Below, in pieces: positions 48,969-64,000 of a DNA stretch of 64,000 nt. Each line of letters begins with the position of its first letter. Position 1 is the first letter of the stretch. A model generated the notes under the pieces. That model was not told where the DNA came from. It saw nothing but the letters and a program-made list of their open reading frames with translations, and made no database searches. The translations under genes were made by a program, and so were the position numbers. The stretch is taken from the NCBI GenBank assembly GCA_024291935.2, contig CM044305.1, forward strand, positions 92,806,397-92,870,396, given 5' to 3'. The DNA is from Okapia johnstoni (lineage: Eukaryota; Chordata; Mammalia; Artiodactyla; Giraffidae).

Positions 48969-51900
48969 GTAAAAGCTTCATATTCTTTATCTTCTAGCAA
49001 GCACAGTTTTATTCAGGCACTGAATCCATCATTTGTCTAAAAGATGCTTTTCGATGAAATTATTTTAGTCTTGTCTAAATAGTAAATAAGTCTTACTCAT
49101 CTCTGTTCTGTCCTTGCCTTCTTCAACTGCTGTTTCTAAGACAACAGATTATTCTTACTCAAGTAAAATCATCAGTTTGAGTGGTTTATTTTTTTAATAT
49201 ATAAATATACTATTGTACAGTTTCCAGAACATCTTATGAAGCTGGAGGAGACTGTGTGAGGAAAGAGGTTTTCTTTGTTGTTAGGATTTTTTTGTTGTTA
49301 TTTATAAGATACAAATCTTCATCTTGACAGTGCTATAAATCGAATTTAAAGTGTTTGGAAAAGGTCAATCGAATACGGAGCTGGAAGGAGGAAGATTTAT
49401 AACTAAGAAAGTCAATACTGAGTTAACCATACCTTCTCCTTTTCTGAGCTGTGTTTTGAGTCTTCCCGAGGAAACAGCTATGATACTTTTGATATGACAT
49501 GTAGGTTGTTAATTGTTCTCATCAGAAAAGGGGTCAAAGCTTCAGAACCTCTGGAGCATCATTATCATTACCATGAGAGTTTTCCTGACATTGAGAAAGC
49601 GCTTTGGCCATGGACAAGGCTCCCAAGATAGGGCCAAAGGCTGAAGGGTGGCCAGTTTCCCCAGAAAGCCCAGTTTTCTGGAGTTAGCCTGCTGCTCTCT
49701 CCTGCAAAGCCAGAAATGTCACTGTGGTTCTGTTGCCTTCTGCCTAAGTAACAGTTCCCTTTCTTAGCAACCAGGCACTTTGTCCTATCCCCCAGCTTTC
49801 AGATTAAAGGGCAAAGTAATTATCAGTGGCAGTCTTTTGGAAAAAGCATTTTTGAAAACTTGTAATTGACTGTCAATATTTAAACAATGGAAATACTTTT
49901 AAACTTCTCTTTTGGTATTTTAAAACAAATACACTGTAATGGAATGTACTGCTTTAGTGAATCAGTGTGCAATGTCTTCCTTGTTCCCAAGTGTTCAAGA
50001 GCAGTCTTTTTTTCTCCCCACCCCCAACAGCCACTTTACAAACATGGCACCACATGCCTGAGATTGTGGTGATTGGCCAGCATACACTTTCTTTGGGTGT
50101 AGACAAACTAGTCAGCTGTAGCGGTTGTTCCAGTGGACCTTGAACGTGTGTTAACTGGTAGAGTAACTCCCTGTTTTATTTACTAATTAAATGACAGAAT
50201 AGGGAAATATATTTCAAAGGTGACACGTTTATAACACACCCAACCTTGGGTTTTTAAATGGCACCAAATCCTGACATTACTTTTATGTAAATCTGAAGGC
50301 TCTAACTCTGACTAGACAAACTACTGACACCGTCTAGATGATTTTTAAAATCAGGAACTATTTTAATAGTTTATTTTAATCAGAACTCATCTTCTGTTGC
50401 ATTAGGTTCATAGGTCCATGAAAGCAGTTGAGAAAGAAGTGCTCACAGAAAGAAGCCCCATAGTGCCCTGAAAAGGACTTTGTGTGGACAGAGTAGAGGT
50501 TCTGATGATTGGATGGATCATAATCCATTTTTAGGGACCATCCACATACTGAGAGGACCTTTCAAGGACAAGAACTGATGCTTTTGTATTGAATACTTAC
50601 CGTTGCAAAGTTCTGCAGATTTAATTCCTTACCCTCTGGCCTTTAAAGTTGAGGATGGGGCAGGTGGGAGGGCAGTGAAATCATGTAGCTACCTCTCCAG
50701 GCCGGAATGTAAAGGGAACTGTGGGCAAGGGGAGAAGACCCAGTGGACTGGCTTCCGGGAATCACAGAAAAGTGGTAGTCAGAAACATTGTTCAAGGGTG
50801 AAACTGAACGTTTTGTGCTTTCAACGACCACCAAATGACCGCCTGCTACTTTGCCACAGCTAGAGAAACGGAAAACACACGTTCTGTTGGCTGCCAGGTC
50901 AGCGGGCCTTTCTCTCCTGTGTGAAAGGCAGAACGTGCTGCACGTATGGTGTGCGACGTTCAGAAAAGCTCTGCGTCAGGACAGAGTAGTTCTGGGAGGG
51001 GATCTGCCCAGGGGAAGTTCAGGGGTATGGACTGTTTGATTGGATCATCTCTACACAGCCCCCTCCTGATCCCAGGTGTCATCTAAACTGGGTTACCTGT
51101 GACCAATGAGCTGAAAGAGAAATTGCGGGCATTTTGGAAGCCTCCTAAACGTGGTCTGTTTGTAGGGCAAAAATGACTTTCTAGTTTTCTGTGAAATTCT
51201 CTGAAAGCCCACTTTTCAGTGACTCATGAGCCCGCCCCAGTGCGGCTGTAAGTGTTTATCCCCCGCGTGGGGTGGCACCTCCAGGCGTGCAGGTGTGGCT
51301 GCTGCATAAGCCTCCCTTTCATCAGCTGAGGCTTCGCTCTGTTGAATGTTCTCGGGAAAGCAGTATATCCTTCCTTTAGAAGCCAGCATTTATACATGGA
51401 GTGACTGATGTCCTGGTATATTGGACGTAGCAATTAACAGACCAGAAATAACCTACATTTTTCTCCCATTTGAGTTGCTGTTCATTGTTTATACTGTACA
51501 TTATGCTACTCATGGAAAGCACATAGTTAGAAAAATGCTACCTAGTCATAATATTCACTTTTTCCTTAGATATTCTTATTTTGAGCCACTTGGGCAGGAG
51601 GGGGGAAATGAAGATTAGAAAGAAATCCCTGAGAGAATATGTATAAAACAGAAACAAGATTATTAAATACAAATTGTATCTTCTCTAATGAGAGGTTTAT
51701 AGTAAACAAATGTTGTGTGATGTTGTATTTCTTGTATGTGTACATGATTAAATTGAAAGCCAAAACTTTTTATTGAGATACTGAGGTTTATATAGGGCCC
51801 TCTTAGCATGTTGGATATAGTTCAGGAATTTTCTGAAAGAGGAAGCTTGTTTATTAAGTGAAAAATGATGTGTCTTTTGAAGCAGGCATAGTGAGAAAGT

Positions 51901-54900
51901 CAGGCTACCATCTTGGAATAAATACTAAAATTTGATCACCCAGTCACATTTCCAGCTGCATTCCAAGTGGCTAAGTCTATAAAGGACTGTCACCTAGACA
52001 TCAGCACCTTAGAGTCCCATGAGCAGTCCCCTGATTTTCTAAAACAGAAATATTTGTTATTAAATGTTTTTAATAAAAGAGGTTTTAAAAGCTTAACAGT
52101 GATAACTCATCTCCACCTGTCAATCCATAGGCATGAACTGTGGGACCCATGTCGCCCAGGCCCTGGATCGGGTCTCCAGGGCTGCTAGTGTACTTGCAAA
52201 CTTTCTTGTGATAGAGGAACCTCACTAGCACACGGGTGAGGGCCACACTGTGAAGAAAGATTTGTCAGAGATCTCCCCTGGGGCACAAATGTTCTGGACA
52301 GGGACAGGCAACCTTGAAGGGAAGGATCGTTCTAATGTTATGTATCCAGTGTTTCATCTTTTGATTGATGACCTGCCCTTTCCTGATAATAGCAATAGGC
52401 CAAGGCAGAGGGATCTGGAAATCTTGGAAGGTTAAAAGGTTTTGTATTTCACGTACTTAGAAATTGCTAAGAAGGTAGAAAATTATTCCCTAAGAGCTAA
52501 ACGCCTAAGTGGATGTCATTCACTAAGATTAAAGAGGAGATAAAAATGCCATCTTCACCATTTTCCCCTCTATTATCTTATTTCTAGCAAAGGGGAAAAA
52601 AGGAAAGTGTAGAGATTTTCTCTCATGAAGTCAGATCTTCACAGTGGATCATTTTGGTGGAGCCCACAGATCAGAGTGTTTGCTGTCTTTTAGGAACTTC
52701 TGTCTGTCTCAGCATTATCATTTATAAGCCATTTTCTTAAAGTTGTTAATCTGTTTGATGACAGGTAGTAACAATATTTTTCTCTTGTGCACATTATCCA
52801 TATTTTATGCAGAGTTCTGTTGTGGTAACTATCTCTGCGGCAGGAATGTATTACCCCAACTTCTACCTAAGTATTCTGCATGAAGGTTTGAAATAGTTTT
52901 TGACCAAATAATCATAAAGTTAGAAAAACACGAGGTAAGCTCATTCAGCTTGCCCAAGTTCCACTTATTTGGATTTATTGCAGAAAAGTACTAAAGTTCA
53001 TGAATTTGACATCGACATTGTTAACATGCTTCAAGTATTTCCAGCCTGTTTACTTATTAGGCAATAAAGCCTGCATTCCTAGAAGTGCCTATTTTATCTT
53101 GACAAATAAGTGTTTCCACACACATGAAAAAGGCTCCAGTCAGCTGTGGAAATTGTTCTAAAAGGGTATGCCCTTTGAAATCTGTCACTCCATCTGGATA
53201 CAAACTCTCTGGGTTTAAGTATACTGTGGCGGGACATGTGAAATAACCCTGGACTTTTCATCCTACAGAAAGAAAGAGTAATGCCTACAGCGGGGATTCA
53301 AATATACCAAGTGGTCGGACTTTCCTTAGTGGTACCATTAACCAGGGGTTGATTCACTGAATTTTCCTTCTGCTTGGTTTACAACCATGTACTGTAGGTG
53401 TGAACAGTTTCACTGGCAGAGTCTGTTTTCAACATACTCTTCTGCTGCTGTGTTCATTGCTGAGCCATGGATTATGGATTAGTTCATTGAGTGCCTAGAA
53501 ACTCTGAGTAAGTCATGTTCCAGAACTATGAAAATTAACCAATGAAGAACTTGGCATTGGTAAAAGTTATTTGAAAGTATGCAGTTTTAAGCTGGGAAGG
53601 GCTTGGCAGGTAAAATCTTATGGTACTGTGGACCACAGTGGTTTTCCTTCTCTCAAAAACCTCTACATAGAATTCACTGTGTTTTCTGGTAGTCCTTTTT
53701 GGTATGACATGAATATCTGTATTTTTACCATAAAGCTGGGACTCAGAAATACCACGAGATAGACTCAGCCCTTAGGTGGGTCTGTGTATGGTACTCTGGG
53801 ATAGAAATATTAGAATCCATTTCTGTTTTGGACGATATCAAAAGAGAGTGATATATATTAAAATGAGTTGGTTTCAGACTTCTATAGACTTTGGTAAGAG
53901 AGAAGGAGGGATCTTCAAATATGGTCCAAGAAGATAGTCTGTGAAGGACTAAATCCACCATGGTTACTAGCCACACAGGAAGCCAGTGCTGTCTAATCTT
54001 ACAAATTCTGATTTCCTGCCAAATGGCATTTAGGAGCCACTGATAATTTAATTTCCTGGCACTTACTGGAGATTTATTTGGTTTCTACATGAAGCTCTTA
54101 ACAAGAAAGTAAATCTTTGTTGAGTATACAATTTCAATATGGAAAAGCTAATAAGACAAGGATTTTATGTGGCATGTGAAAGGCCAAAAAGAATGAATTA
54201 AGGAGAGTGATTGTCAACATTCTATCCCTGTGACAGGCACTCTGTCCCATGTACACAGGGGCTGAAGACAGTTTAAAAGCTCCCTTAAGTACACAGTGTG
54301 TAGTTCAAGGAGATAGACATGGTTTTGTTGCGGCTCTGCTTTTCCTTTTTAACCCAGTTATGTAACAGGAGGGCACCCCAGTTTTCTTTTTGGGGGAAAG
54401 TACCAGTAAGAACTTTTCTCAGGTCTCAAATCTCTGAACTGTGACACAACTGTCCCAAGCCCCATCTTCACAGAAGAATGTCACTCCTTGTCTTCAGTCG
54501 TCAGGTGTCTGGAGAGGAGGGTCTGTCTGTGGGAGCTGGAACTGATGGGGTTGGGGTGGGGGAGGGGGGGCGAGCACCCACCCTTGTCTGGAGGCTGCTG
54601 GTTCTGAGTGAGAGTTCACCGCCTTCCCTGGCACTGCTCAGACACAGGGTGTGGTTTCCTTAGCTCACTCTGCTGTTTGGTTGCCTGCGGCAACAGGATC
54701 CAAACAACGAGGACATGTGTTTGTATAAAAAAAAAACAAAACTGGGAATGGGACCCACAGTGGGAGTCCGGGGCTGTTCAGTTAGTGGAAGAGCTACGGT
54801 GAGTACCAGGCAAGTGCTTGTTCCGCTTCCCTCCTCCTTTCTCTCTAAATTACTCCTGGGATGTTCGCTCACACAATAACCATGTTTGTGAGTAGCTGGT

Positions 54901-55980
54901 GAAAATAATGTCTGTTTTCGTGCTTCCTGGGCAAATTAAATAATCACTGTCTATTTACCAGTGTAAATTTCTTTTTCAGGAAGAGAGGAAGAAATTAGCA
55001 TATGCTTACAGAAGTTGGGAGCTAATAGAAACTCACATTTGTTACCTTTTAAGTAGCAGGATTCAGAGTGCTTTTTATGGGCTGTGACTTTGGGGTGGGG
55101 AAGGGGCAAGGGGAGTTGTTCATAGGAACGCAGTGGAAGGGGTTCTTGGAATAATTAACTTAAAACCTTTTAAAAGTCATTTTTGCCCAGATTATACTTT
55201 ACAGTTGCAATTTTTTTAAAAAAAGCAAATGTCCTAAATCATACAGTTTATTAACCATATTGATCTTCAGATGCTCTAACGAAGGGGAATTTGATTTTGG
55301 CACGTCTCAAAATCAAACGTCACTGTGACAAATAGTTTTCAATTGCAAAACTGGCTGGTACCTATGGAGAGTGCCATTTTAATGAGTCCTCTTTTGCCTG
55401 AATGCTTGGGCTTCAAAAGTTAGTAAAGTATCTTGTAATAATTCTTTAGGATCTTTGTAGGGATTAAAAAGTGCTCTGGCAGGTTTAAAGGCAGACATTT
55501 AAAATAAATGACTAAGTATTGCTTCCATGCCTAACGTGGTCCAGAGTCAGCAGTAAGTTTTTGTTCAGATGAACTGAACTTTGCAGCTAGGAGGAGAGTG
55601 GAGCCTCCAGACCATACTCTCCCTGCTGAGAAAGTTGGAGAGGGTGACGGGGCTCTTGGTTGGGTCTCTAATGAGGGTCTGGGCACCTCCTTCCTGTGAA
55701 GATGGAGCCCACGAGCTGCCACCTGCAGACTCGACCCAGAGCAGCATGTCCTTTGGTGTAGACTTGCCTCCCCTCTCCAGCCTGCCCCATCCCAGCCCTG
55801 CCCTCGCTCACCAACGCCCGCCCCCCCTTGAGGGTGCCAGGGACTCCTGGCAGGATGCTTTTGTCCCGGGTGTCTTGGTGAAGTGCCTGTTGCCTGGGTC
55901 CCGGGGTGGCCTCCTGGAGCCCCTCAGACACACTCCAGCCTAACCCTTGGCTCTTTGTCCCTCCTGTTCACCCCCCACAG
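48969..55980 (+). other. FHL1 intron between the alternative exon and exon 2
   Basis: 7 kb with almost no recognisable young SINE or LINE, unlike the rest of intron 1. It becomes G+C-rich from about 55560 to the exon 2 acceptor. The low repeat density could mean regulatory constraint, but no element can be named from sequence alone. Confidence 0.45.
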
Positions 55981-56006
55981 GTCCTTCCAGCTATAAAGTA
56001 GGCACC

Positions 56007-59170
<3,164 letters not shown>

Positions 59171-60545
59171 AGTGACAGGGGCTCCTGTCCTGTAAAATGG
59201 AATTTGAGTCTTGTTCCTTGTGTCCTTGCCCTCTGCCCAGCACCACCCATAGGGCAAGAGCGGCCTTTCACCTCTTCAGAGTCGCTCCTTCTGTCTTTTC
59301 TCCCATTTTACAGTTATTACTTGACTTAAGGGCACACAGTGATCATATTAGGATTTAGCAAAAAGCAAGCCTGCAGCAAAGTTTATTTCTTCATAGCTGC
59401 AATTAGGAAACAAATACTTAGGTAGATTGACTCTTCTGCATGTTTATCATAGAGCAGAAAAGCGCTAACCATGTAGCTGCTTAGTGATGTAAGCAAGAAG
59501 CCTAAGAGATAAAGCCCCACTGAGATACCTCTCGTGGCTCAGCTGGGACCCACATTGTCATCACACGACACAAGAGTTGCAGCGGCTGCTCCAACTCAGC
59601 TGCTCACCCTGTTTTGTGAGCAGAAAGAACTTACTGAAATGCATGGTTTAAATAACTTCCTCATCAAAACCTTCCTTCTGTTTTTTGTGCTTTCAAATGA
59701 CTAATCCGAATTTCCAAAAAATTAACATTTGAATTTAGCTGTAATTCTCAACTGACGTTTTTCCCTGTACTAACGTTTGATTTCCCCGTGTGGCGTGTTT
59801 TCTGAGCGTTCCTACTTTCAAGCATGGAACGTGCAGGATTTGGAAAGTGTAGGCAGATCTGAGAAAACAAGCCTGTTTCAGAAGAACGTCATCACAGCGA
59901 ATACTTTTGGAAGCTTAACAAAACTAACCCAGCTGTCCTTTTATCTTTTTTAATTAATAATTCCTTTGTTTTAATTAATAGCAACATAGTTTACGGGTTT
60001 GGAGACTTGCATGGGAATATTTTAGCCCCCTTATATGTTCCTACAGTTTTGAATTCATCCTACAGAAGTAACCATAAAACTCAAGAGGGGTAGGTGAACA
60101 GGCACCAGAACTGTCATTGACATGGCTGTGACATTTCCCAGCAGTGATGAGTGGAATCCCTTGTAACATAGCACTTGTCTGCTCTGTGTCCATGTGTTAA
60201 ACAGGCCCGCCAGTTCCCTTCTCTTGTGCTTCTGAGGACTTCCTCCAGAGCTTAGCTGGCTCTGCAGGAGCATGGAGGCCACTGTGCCCACAGGCAGAAC
60301 CAGAGTTCCACGTAGTGCTTACCTGAGTTGCAGGATCCTCTATTTACTGTATTCTAGCTACATTGTTATATTACATAGTATAATGGGACAATATCAAGAG
60401 TACACATGTAATGACAATGCATATTAACATTCTCGTAGGAGTGGTTAGAAAAGCTGATGCCTCATTTCTACATTTTGTCATTAGCAATGATCATCTAACG
60501 GTTCCGTGTATCCTTACAGAAATAAAGCAGCATATAAATTACTTG
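59171..60545 (+). other. FHL1: FHL1 3' UTR
   Basis: About 1.37 kb from the TAA to the poly(A) site, unique-looking and AT-rich, with no recognised transposon. It includes a repeated TTTTAATTAAT segment at about 59949-59982. The end is set by AATAAA at 60521. Confidence 0.8.
60521..60526 (+). terminator. FHL1: FHL1 poly(A) signal AATAAA
   Basis: A canonical AATAAA followed by GCAGCATATAAATTACTTGCC, with T-rich sequence about 25-55 bases further on (TTCTAATTCTGCC, GGTGGAATTGTT). Cleavage is expected near 60540-60550. It is the first canonical hexamer on this strand after the stop codon that I noticed. Confidence 0.8.
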
Positions 60546-60652
60546 CCTCCTGACTTCTAATTCTGCCTGGTGGAATTGTTCTAAGGTGATACCGCAGATC
60601 CAGAAACCTGAAGGACGTTTCCTTCCTTCAAGGACATACTCAGTTCAGTTCA

Positions 60653-61991
60653 GTTCAGTCACTCAGTCTTGTCCGACTCTTTGCGACCTCATGAATCGCG
60701 GCATGCCAGGCCTCCCTGTCCATCACCAACTCCCTGAGTCTACCCAAACCCATGTCCATCGAGTCAGGGATGCCATCCAACCATCTCATCCTCTGTCGTC
60801 CCCTTCTCCTCCTGCCCCCAATCCTTCCCCCATTAGGGTCTTTTCCAATGAGTCAGCTCTTCACATGAGGTGGCCAAAGTATTGGAGTTTCAGCTTCAAC
60901 ATCAGTCCTTCCAGTGAACACCCAGGACTGATCTCCTGTAGGATGGACTGGTTGGATCTCCCTGCAGTCCAAGGGACTCTCAAGAGTCTTCTCCAACACC
61001 ACAGTTCAAAAGCAGCAATTCTTCGGCGCTCAGCTTTCTTCACTGTCCAACTCTCACATCCATACATGACCACTGGAAAAACCATAGCCTTGACTAGACG
61101 GACTTTTGTTGGCAAAGTAATGTCTCTGCTTTTAAATATGCTGTCTAGGTTAGTCATAACCTTCCTTCCAAGGAGTAAGCGTCTTTTAATTTCATGGCTG
61201 CAATCACCATCAGCAGTGATTTTGGAGCCCAAAAAAAGAAAGTCTGACACTGTTTCCACTGTTCCCCATCTATTTTCTGTGAAGTGATGGGACCAGATGC
61301 CATGATCTTAGTTTTCTGGACGTTGAGCTTTAAGCCAACTTTTTCACTCGCCTCTTTCACTTTCAGCAAGAGGCTCTTTAGTTCTTCACTTTCTGCCATA
61401 AGGGTGGTGTCATCTGCATATCTGAGGTTATTGATATTTCTCCCAGCAATCTTGATTCCAGCTTGTGCTTCCTCCAGCCCAGCATTTCTCATGATGTACT
61501 CTGCATATAAGTTAAGTAAGCAGGGTGACAATATACAGCCTTGACGTACTCCTTGTCCTATTTGGAACTAGTCTGTTGTTCCATGTCCAGTTCTAACTGT
61601 TGCTTCCTGACCTGCATACAGGTTTCTCAAGAGGCAGGTCAGGTGATCTGGTATGCCCATCTCTTTCAGAATTTTCCACAGTTTATTGTGATCCACACAG
61701 TCAAAGGCTTTGGCATAGTCAATAAAGCAGAAATAGATGTTTTTATGGAACTCTCTTGCTTTTTTGATGATCCAGAAAATGTTGGCATTTTGATCTCTGG
61801 TTCCTCTGCCTTTTCTAAAACCAGCTTGAACATCTGGAAGTTCACAGTCCACGTATTATTGAAGCCTGGCTTGGAGAATTTTGAGCATTACTTTACTAGC
61901 GTGTGAGATGAGTGCAATTGTGTGGTAGTTTGAGCATTCTTTGGCATTGCATTTCTTTGGGATTGGAATGAAAACTGACCTTTTGCAGCCA
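60653..61991 (-). mobile_element. BovB (RTE) LINE, 5'-truncated, minus, with 23-base target duplication
   Basis: The minus strand encodes RT motif A (FIDYAKAFDCVDH, ORF 61852-61568), then the YADD box at 61420-61409 and the C-terminal CESWTVKKAERRR region (ORF 61259-60861). The first two ORFs are in the same frame, separated by an in-frame TAG; a frameshift follows near 61250. The 3' tail is the (TCAGT)n-like end at 60653. The target duplication AAGGACATACTC...TTCA is 60630-60652 and 61992-62014. About 1.34 kb, with few lesions, so relatively young. Confidence 0.95.
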
Positions 61992-62304
61992 AAGGACATA
62001 CTCAGTTCAGTTCAATTACATGAATTATAAACAAGATAAAAGAAACCCATTAACAGCACTTGGATCCAGTTAAGAACAATAACAACAAAAACCCCCACTC
62101 TAACCCAAAATAACATTTCCTAAATGTTGATCACCCTTAAAAAGAGTACATTGCTTTCCGTTGGCCAGGGGGTTGGCCAGGAAGGGAACTGCAGCTGAAG
62201 TGTGTCGAGAAGTCATCCCGTCTATGTTCTGACTGCCCTTGCCTGTGCCATAGGCTCCACCTTTGTCCCCCCTCCAGCAACAGGCCTGCCAGCATTGGGC
62301 CCCT

Positions 62305-62440
62305 ATATATTGCTTAACACTTGAAAAGCACCTTATACAATTATACCAAGTCTTCACAGCCAACACTGGCACTAGTGCCCCAATTTTTCCAAATGAGAAA
62401 ACTATAAGGCTTATGACACCGCCTTGTCATGGGGGAGAAC
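62305..62440 (-). mobile_element. MIR SINE fragment, minus
   Basis: TGAAAAGCACCTTATACAATT, then TTTTTCCAAATGAGAAAACTA, matches the reversed MIR core. Confidence 0.6.
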
Positions 62441-62619
62441 ACTGTCCACTACATCACAATGAGGGAAGAACCATGCTCAGTGCTCAGTAGTCAATTGTAA
62501 CAATGGCAACCTAAGACTTAGGAGGAAGGAGGGGAAATTCTAGCTACAGAATTTTCAGCAGAGAACCCTTTTCTTGGGATCAGAGTATCAAAAACATAAT
62601 CTACTTTTCAGTAACAAGG

Positions 62620-62800
62620 TAAATTCTGCAGGCACACTGCCTGGATTCCAATCCTGGCTGCACTGCCACTTCCTAAGTATGTCACCTAACCTGAGCTGGC
62701 TTCCTCGCCTCTAAAAAAAGACAGAATTCCTACCTTGAAGGATCACATGCACATTACATGATTATACAAATGCTTATTTATTAAGCATGGCAACCAACTG
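62620..62800 (+). mobile_element. MIR SINE fragment
   Basis: GGATTCCAATCCTGGCTGCAC, ACCTGAGCTGGCTTCCTCGC and ACAGAATTCCTACCTTGAAGG follow MIR order. Confidence 0.75.
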
Positions 62801-62899
62801 GCATGCAAGAAAAGCAACATCCAAGAAAAGCATTCAACAAACATTAGCAATTATCTTTATCTCTAGCACCAAAGATAGTATATATTACCCACCACAAAA

Positions 62900-63090
62900 G
62901 CGAAAAGACTTTAGAATCAGACTTGAATTTGAGCACCAGATCTTCCTTTCTAGTTGTATAACCTTGGACAAATACCCACCTCCACGAACCTGTGTCCCAG
63001 GTAAAAATGAATACCCACACTTCACAGGGTTGTTGTGAGGGTTTACAATGATGCTTCTAAATTACCTGGCATATAGAACATGGAACTATG
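62900..63090 (+). mobile_element. MIR SINE
   Basis: ATCAGACTTGAATTTGAGCA, TATAACCTTGGACAAATACC, CAGGGTTGTTGTGAGGG and ATTACCTGGCATATAGAACA follow MIR order. Confidence 0.8.
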
Positions 63091-64000
63091 GTTATTACAA
63101 CAGTCTGAGAAATTATGAGACAAGCCTATCCAGGAACACTCAAAAGTAGACTGGTGGGGAGGGAGACTGAGGTCAAGGTGGTCTGCAACCAACCAGGCCT
63201 GTGGGACGGTGGGGGCAAGGGGGGGGCTATTGGATGATCCCCGGGAAGACATGCTGGACAGTCTGTCTTCAAGCTTGTGCTTCTTGGCACCAGCTGCTGC
63301 TACAGATGTATGCCCACTTCCCGACCCTCTAGCTCCTGCCACAGTCAGTCAGTGACTTCTGAGAACTGAGGGCCCTCAGTGATTGGAGCCCAGCCTCCCA
63401 CTCGCCACACCAGAGGGCCCAGAGAGGCCCATGATGTGCGCAAAGTCAGCTGGTGGGTGTGCAGCCACCTCAGCTTGGATTCAGGGCTTCAGACTCGTCC
63501 AGCATCCTTTCCAGTGTTTTTACTGCATTTTTGTGGTTGTTGGGGATTGAAACTGTTGAAAGGCTTCACTGCACACTAGGGAGGGGAGAGGGTTGACAAT
63601 GGGAGAGGCCAGGGGCCTATTACTCAGGGGAGTGGGCACCAAGAGGTTCTCCAGAGAGCAAGGGAAACATGAGGTGACCGGTGTGTCCCCAGAGGACACC
63701 AGCCTATGGCAAACGTGGAGGCCGGGTCAGTGTCCAACACCTCAGAGCTGTCAGGAGGGTGCTTTATTGGTGCTTTAGGTTGTGTGCATACCAAGGAATG
63801 CCCTGGTTCAACCAGCCTAGTGCATGGCCCAGCACGGAATGCCAAGTGGGGGAACGGCTGCCACTGTTCTCAAAGAACCAGATGCCACAGATCAGGGATA
63901 AACAAGGACCGCACCTTTATCCAACACAAAACCCAGTGGAGTGGAACATGTTTCCAGAGTAGAAGCTATACATTTACGGGCAGATCCAAACAGTGGTTTG
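63091..64000. other. downstream flank, possibly the tail of a convergent gene
   Basis: No coding exon could be proved. A 99-codon minus-strand ORF at 63342-63043 starts MAGARGSGSGHTS but overlaps a MIR and has no recognised product. In human the next gene downstream of FHL1 is MAP7D3 on the opposite strand; its 3' end may reach into this window. Confidence 0.3.
63763..63768 (-). terminator. candidate minus-strand poly(A) signal AATAAA
   Basis: TTTATT on the + strand reads AATAAA on the minus strand. It is followed on the minus strand, about 35 bases on, by the GU-rich GAGGTGTTGG. This is a plausible 3' end for a gene entering from the right, tail-to-tail with FHL1. Confidence 0.35.

Noticed and set aside
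55581..55943. 120-codon ORF just upstream of exon 2 as an extra FHL1 exon
   Set aside because: It has no recognisable sequence and no convincing splice donor that keeps the FHL1 frame; local G+C explains the openness.
60586..61287. 233-codon + strand ORF after FHL1
   Set aside because: Antisense of the BovB element; the real coding strand is minus.
63043..63342. Minus-strand ORF as the last exon of MAP7D3
   Set aside because: It overlaps a MIR at its 3' end and I do not recognise MAP7D3 sequence in it; a convergent gene is suggested only by the poly(A) signal.

Overview
The window is ruminant (bovid) nuclear DNA. The repeats show this: BovB/RTE LINE fragments, many Bov-tA and BovA SINEs built from a tRNA-derived head and a BovB-derived tail, CHR-type SINEs, L1 3' ends of the bovine type, and older mammalian MIR, L2, MER5 and MER20 copies. 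Only one gene can be read with confidence. It is FHL1 (four and a half LIM domains 1) on the + strand, X-linked in mammals, and apparently complete from its CpG-island promoter to its poly(A) signal.

Layout. 1-4300 is upstream flank made mainly of repeats: two BovB fragments in opposite orientation, then an L2 broken by an L1 that is itself broken by a Bov-tA SINE. 4380-5900 is a strong CpG island holding FHL1 non-coding exon 1, which ends at 5160. A 50.8 kb first intron (5161-55980) follows, filled with SINEs, old L1s, MIRs and a solo-LTR-like insertion. Inside it, at 48947-48968, lies a small alternative first coding exon encoding MASHRHS(G). The coding exons are compact: 55981-56162, 56316-56490, 57100-57269, 57698-57884 and 59016-59170. 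A cassette exon lies at 58463-58662. The 3' UTR runs to a poly(A) signal at 60521-60526. About 100 bases further on, a 5'-truncated BovB has inserted at 60653-61991 with a 23-base target-site duplication. The last 2 kb hold MIRs and a candidate minus-strand poly(A) signal, possibly the tail of a convergent gene.

How the parts work together. Exon phases make one locus yield several proteins. Exons 2-3-4-5-6 give the 280-residue LIM protein (FHL1A). Starting from the 48947 exon adds 16 residues (296). Including the 58463 cassette makes exon 6 read in a second frame and gives a 323-residue form (FHL1B/SLIMMER type). Joining exon 4 directly to exon 6 gives a 194-residue form (FHL1C/KyoT2 type). 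The last two end in a 27-residue tail containing VWWPMK, the known RBP-J-binding region. These isoforms are known in human and mouse; here they are derived from splice sites and phases in the window.

I found no unknown molecular system. The items most worth a second look are the dual-frame exon 6, the conserved remote N-terminal exon, the G-run tract upstream of the cassette exon, the inverted MIR pair beside exon 5, the frame-preserving 153-base intron 2, and the BovB insertion just past the poly(A) site. No tools were used; repeat family names come from recognised consensus segments, and their boundaries are approximate unless a target-site duplication is given.
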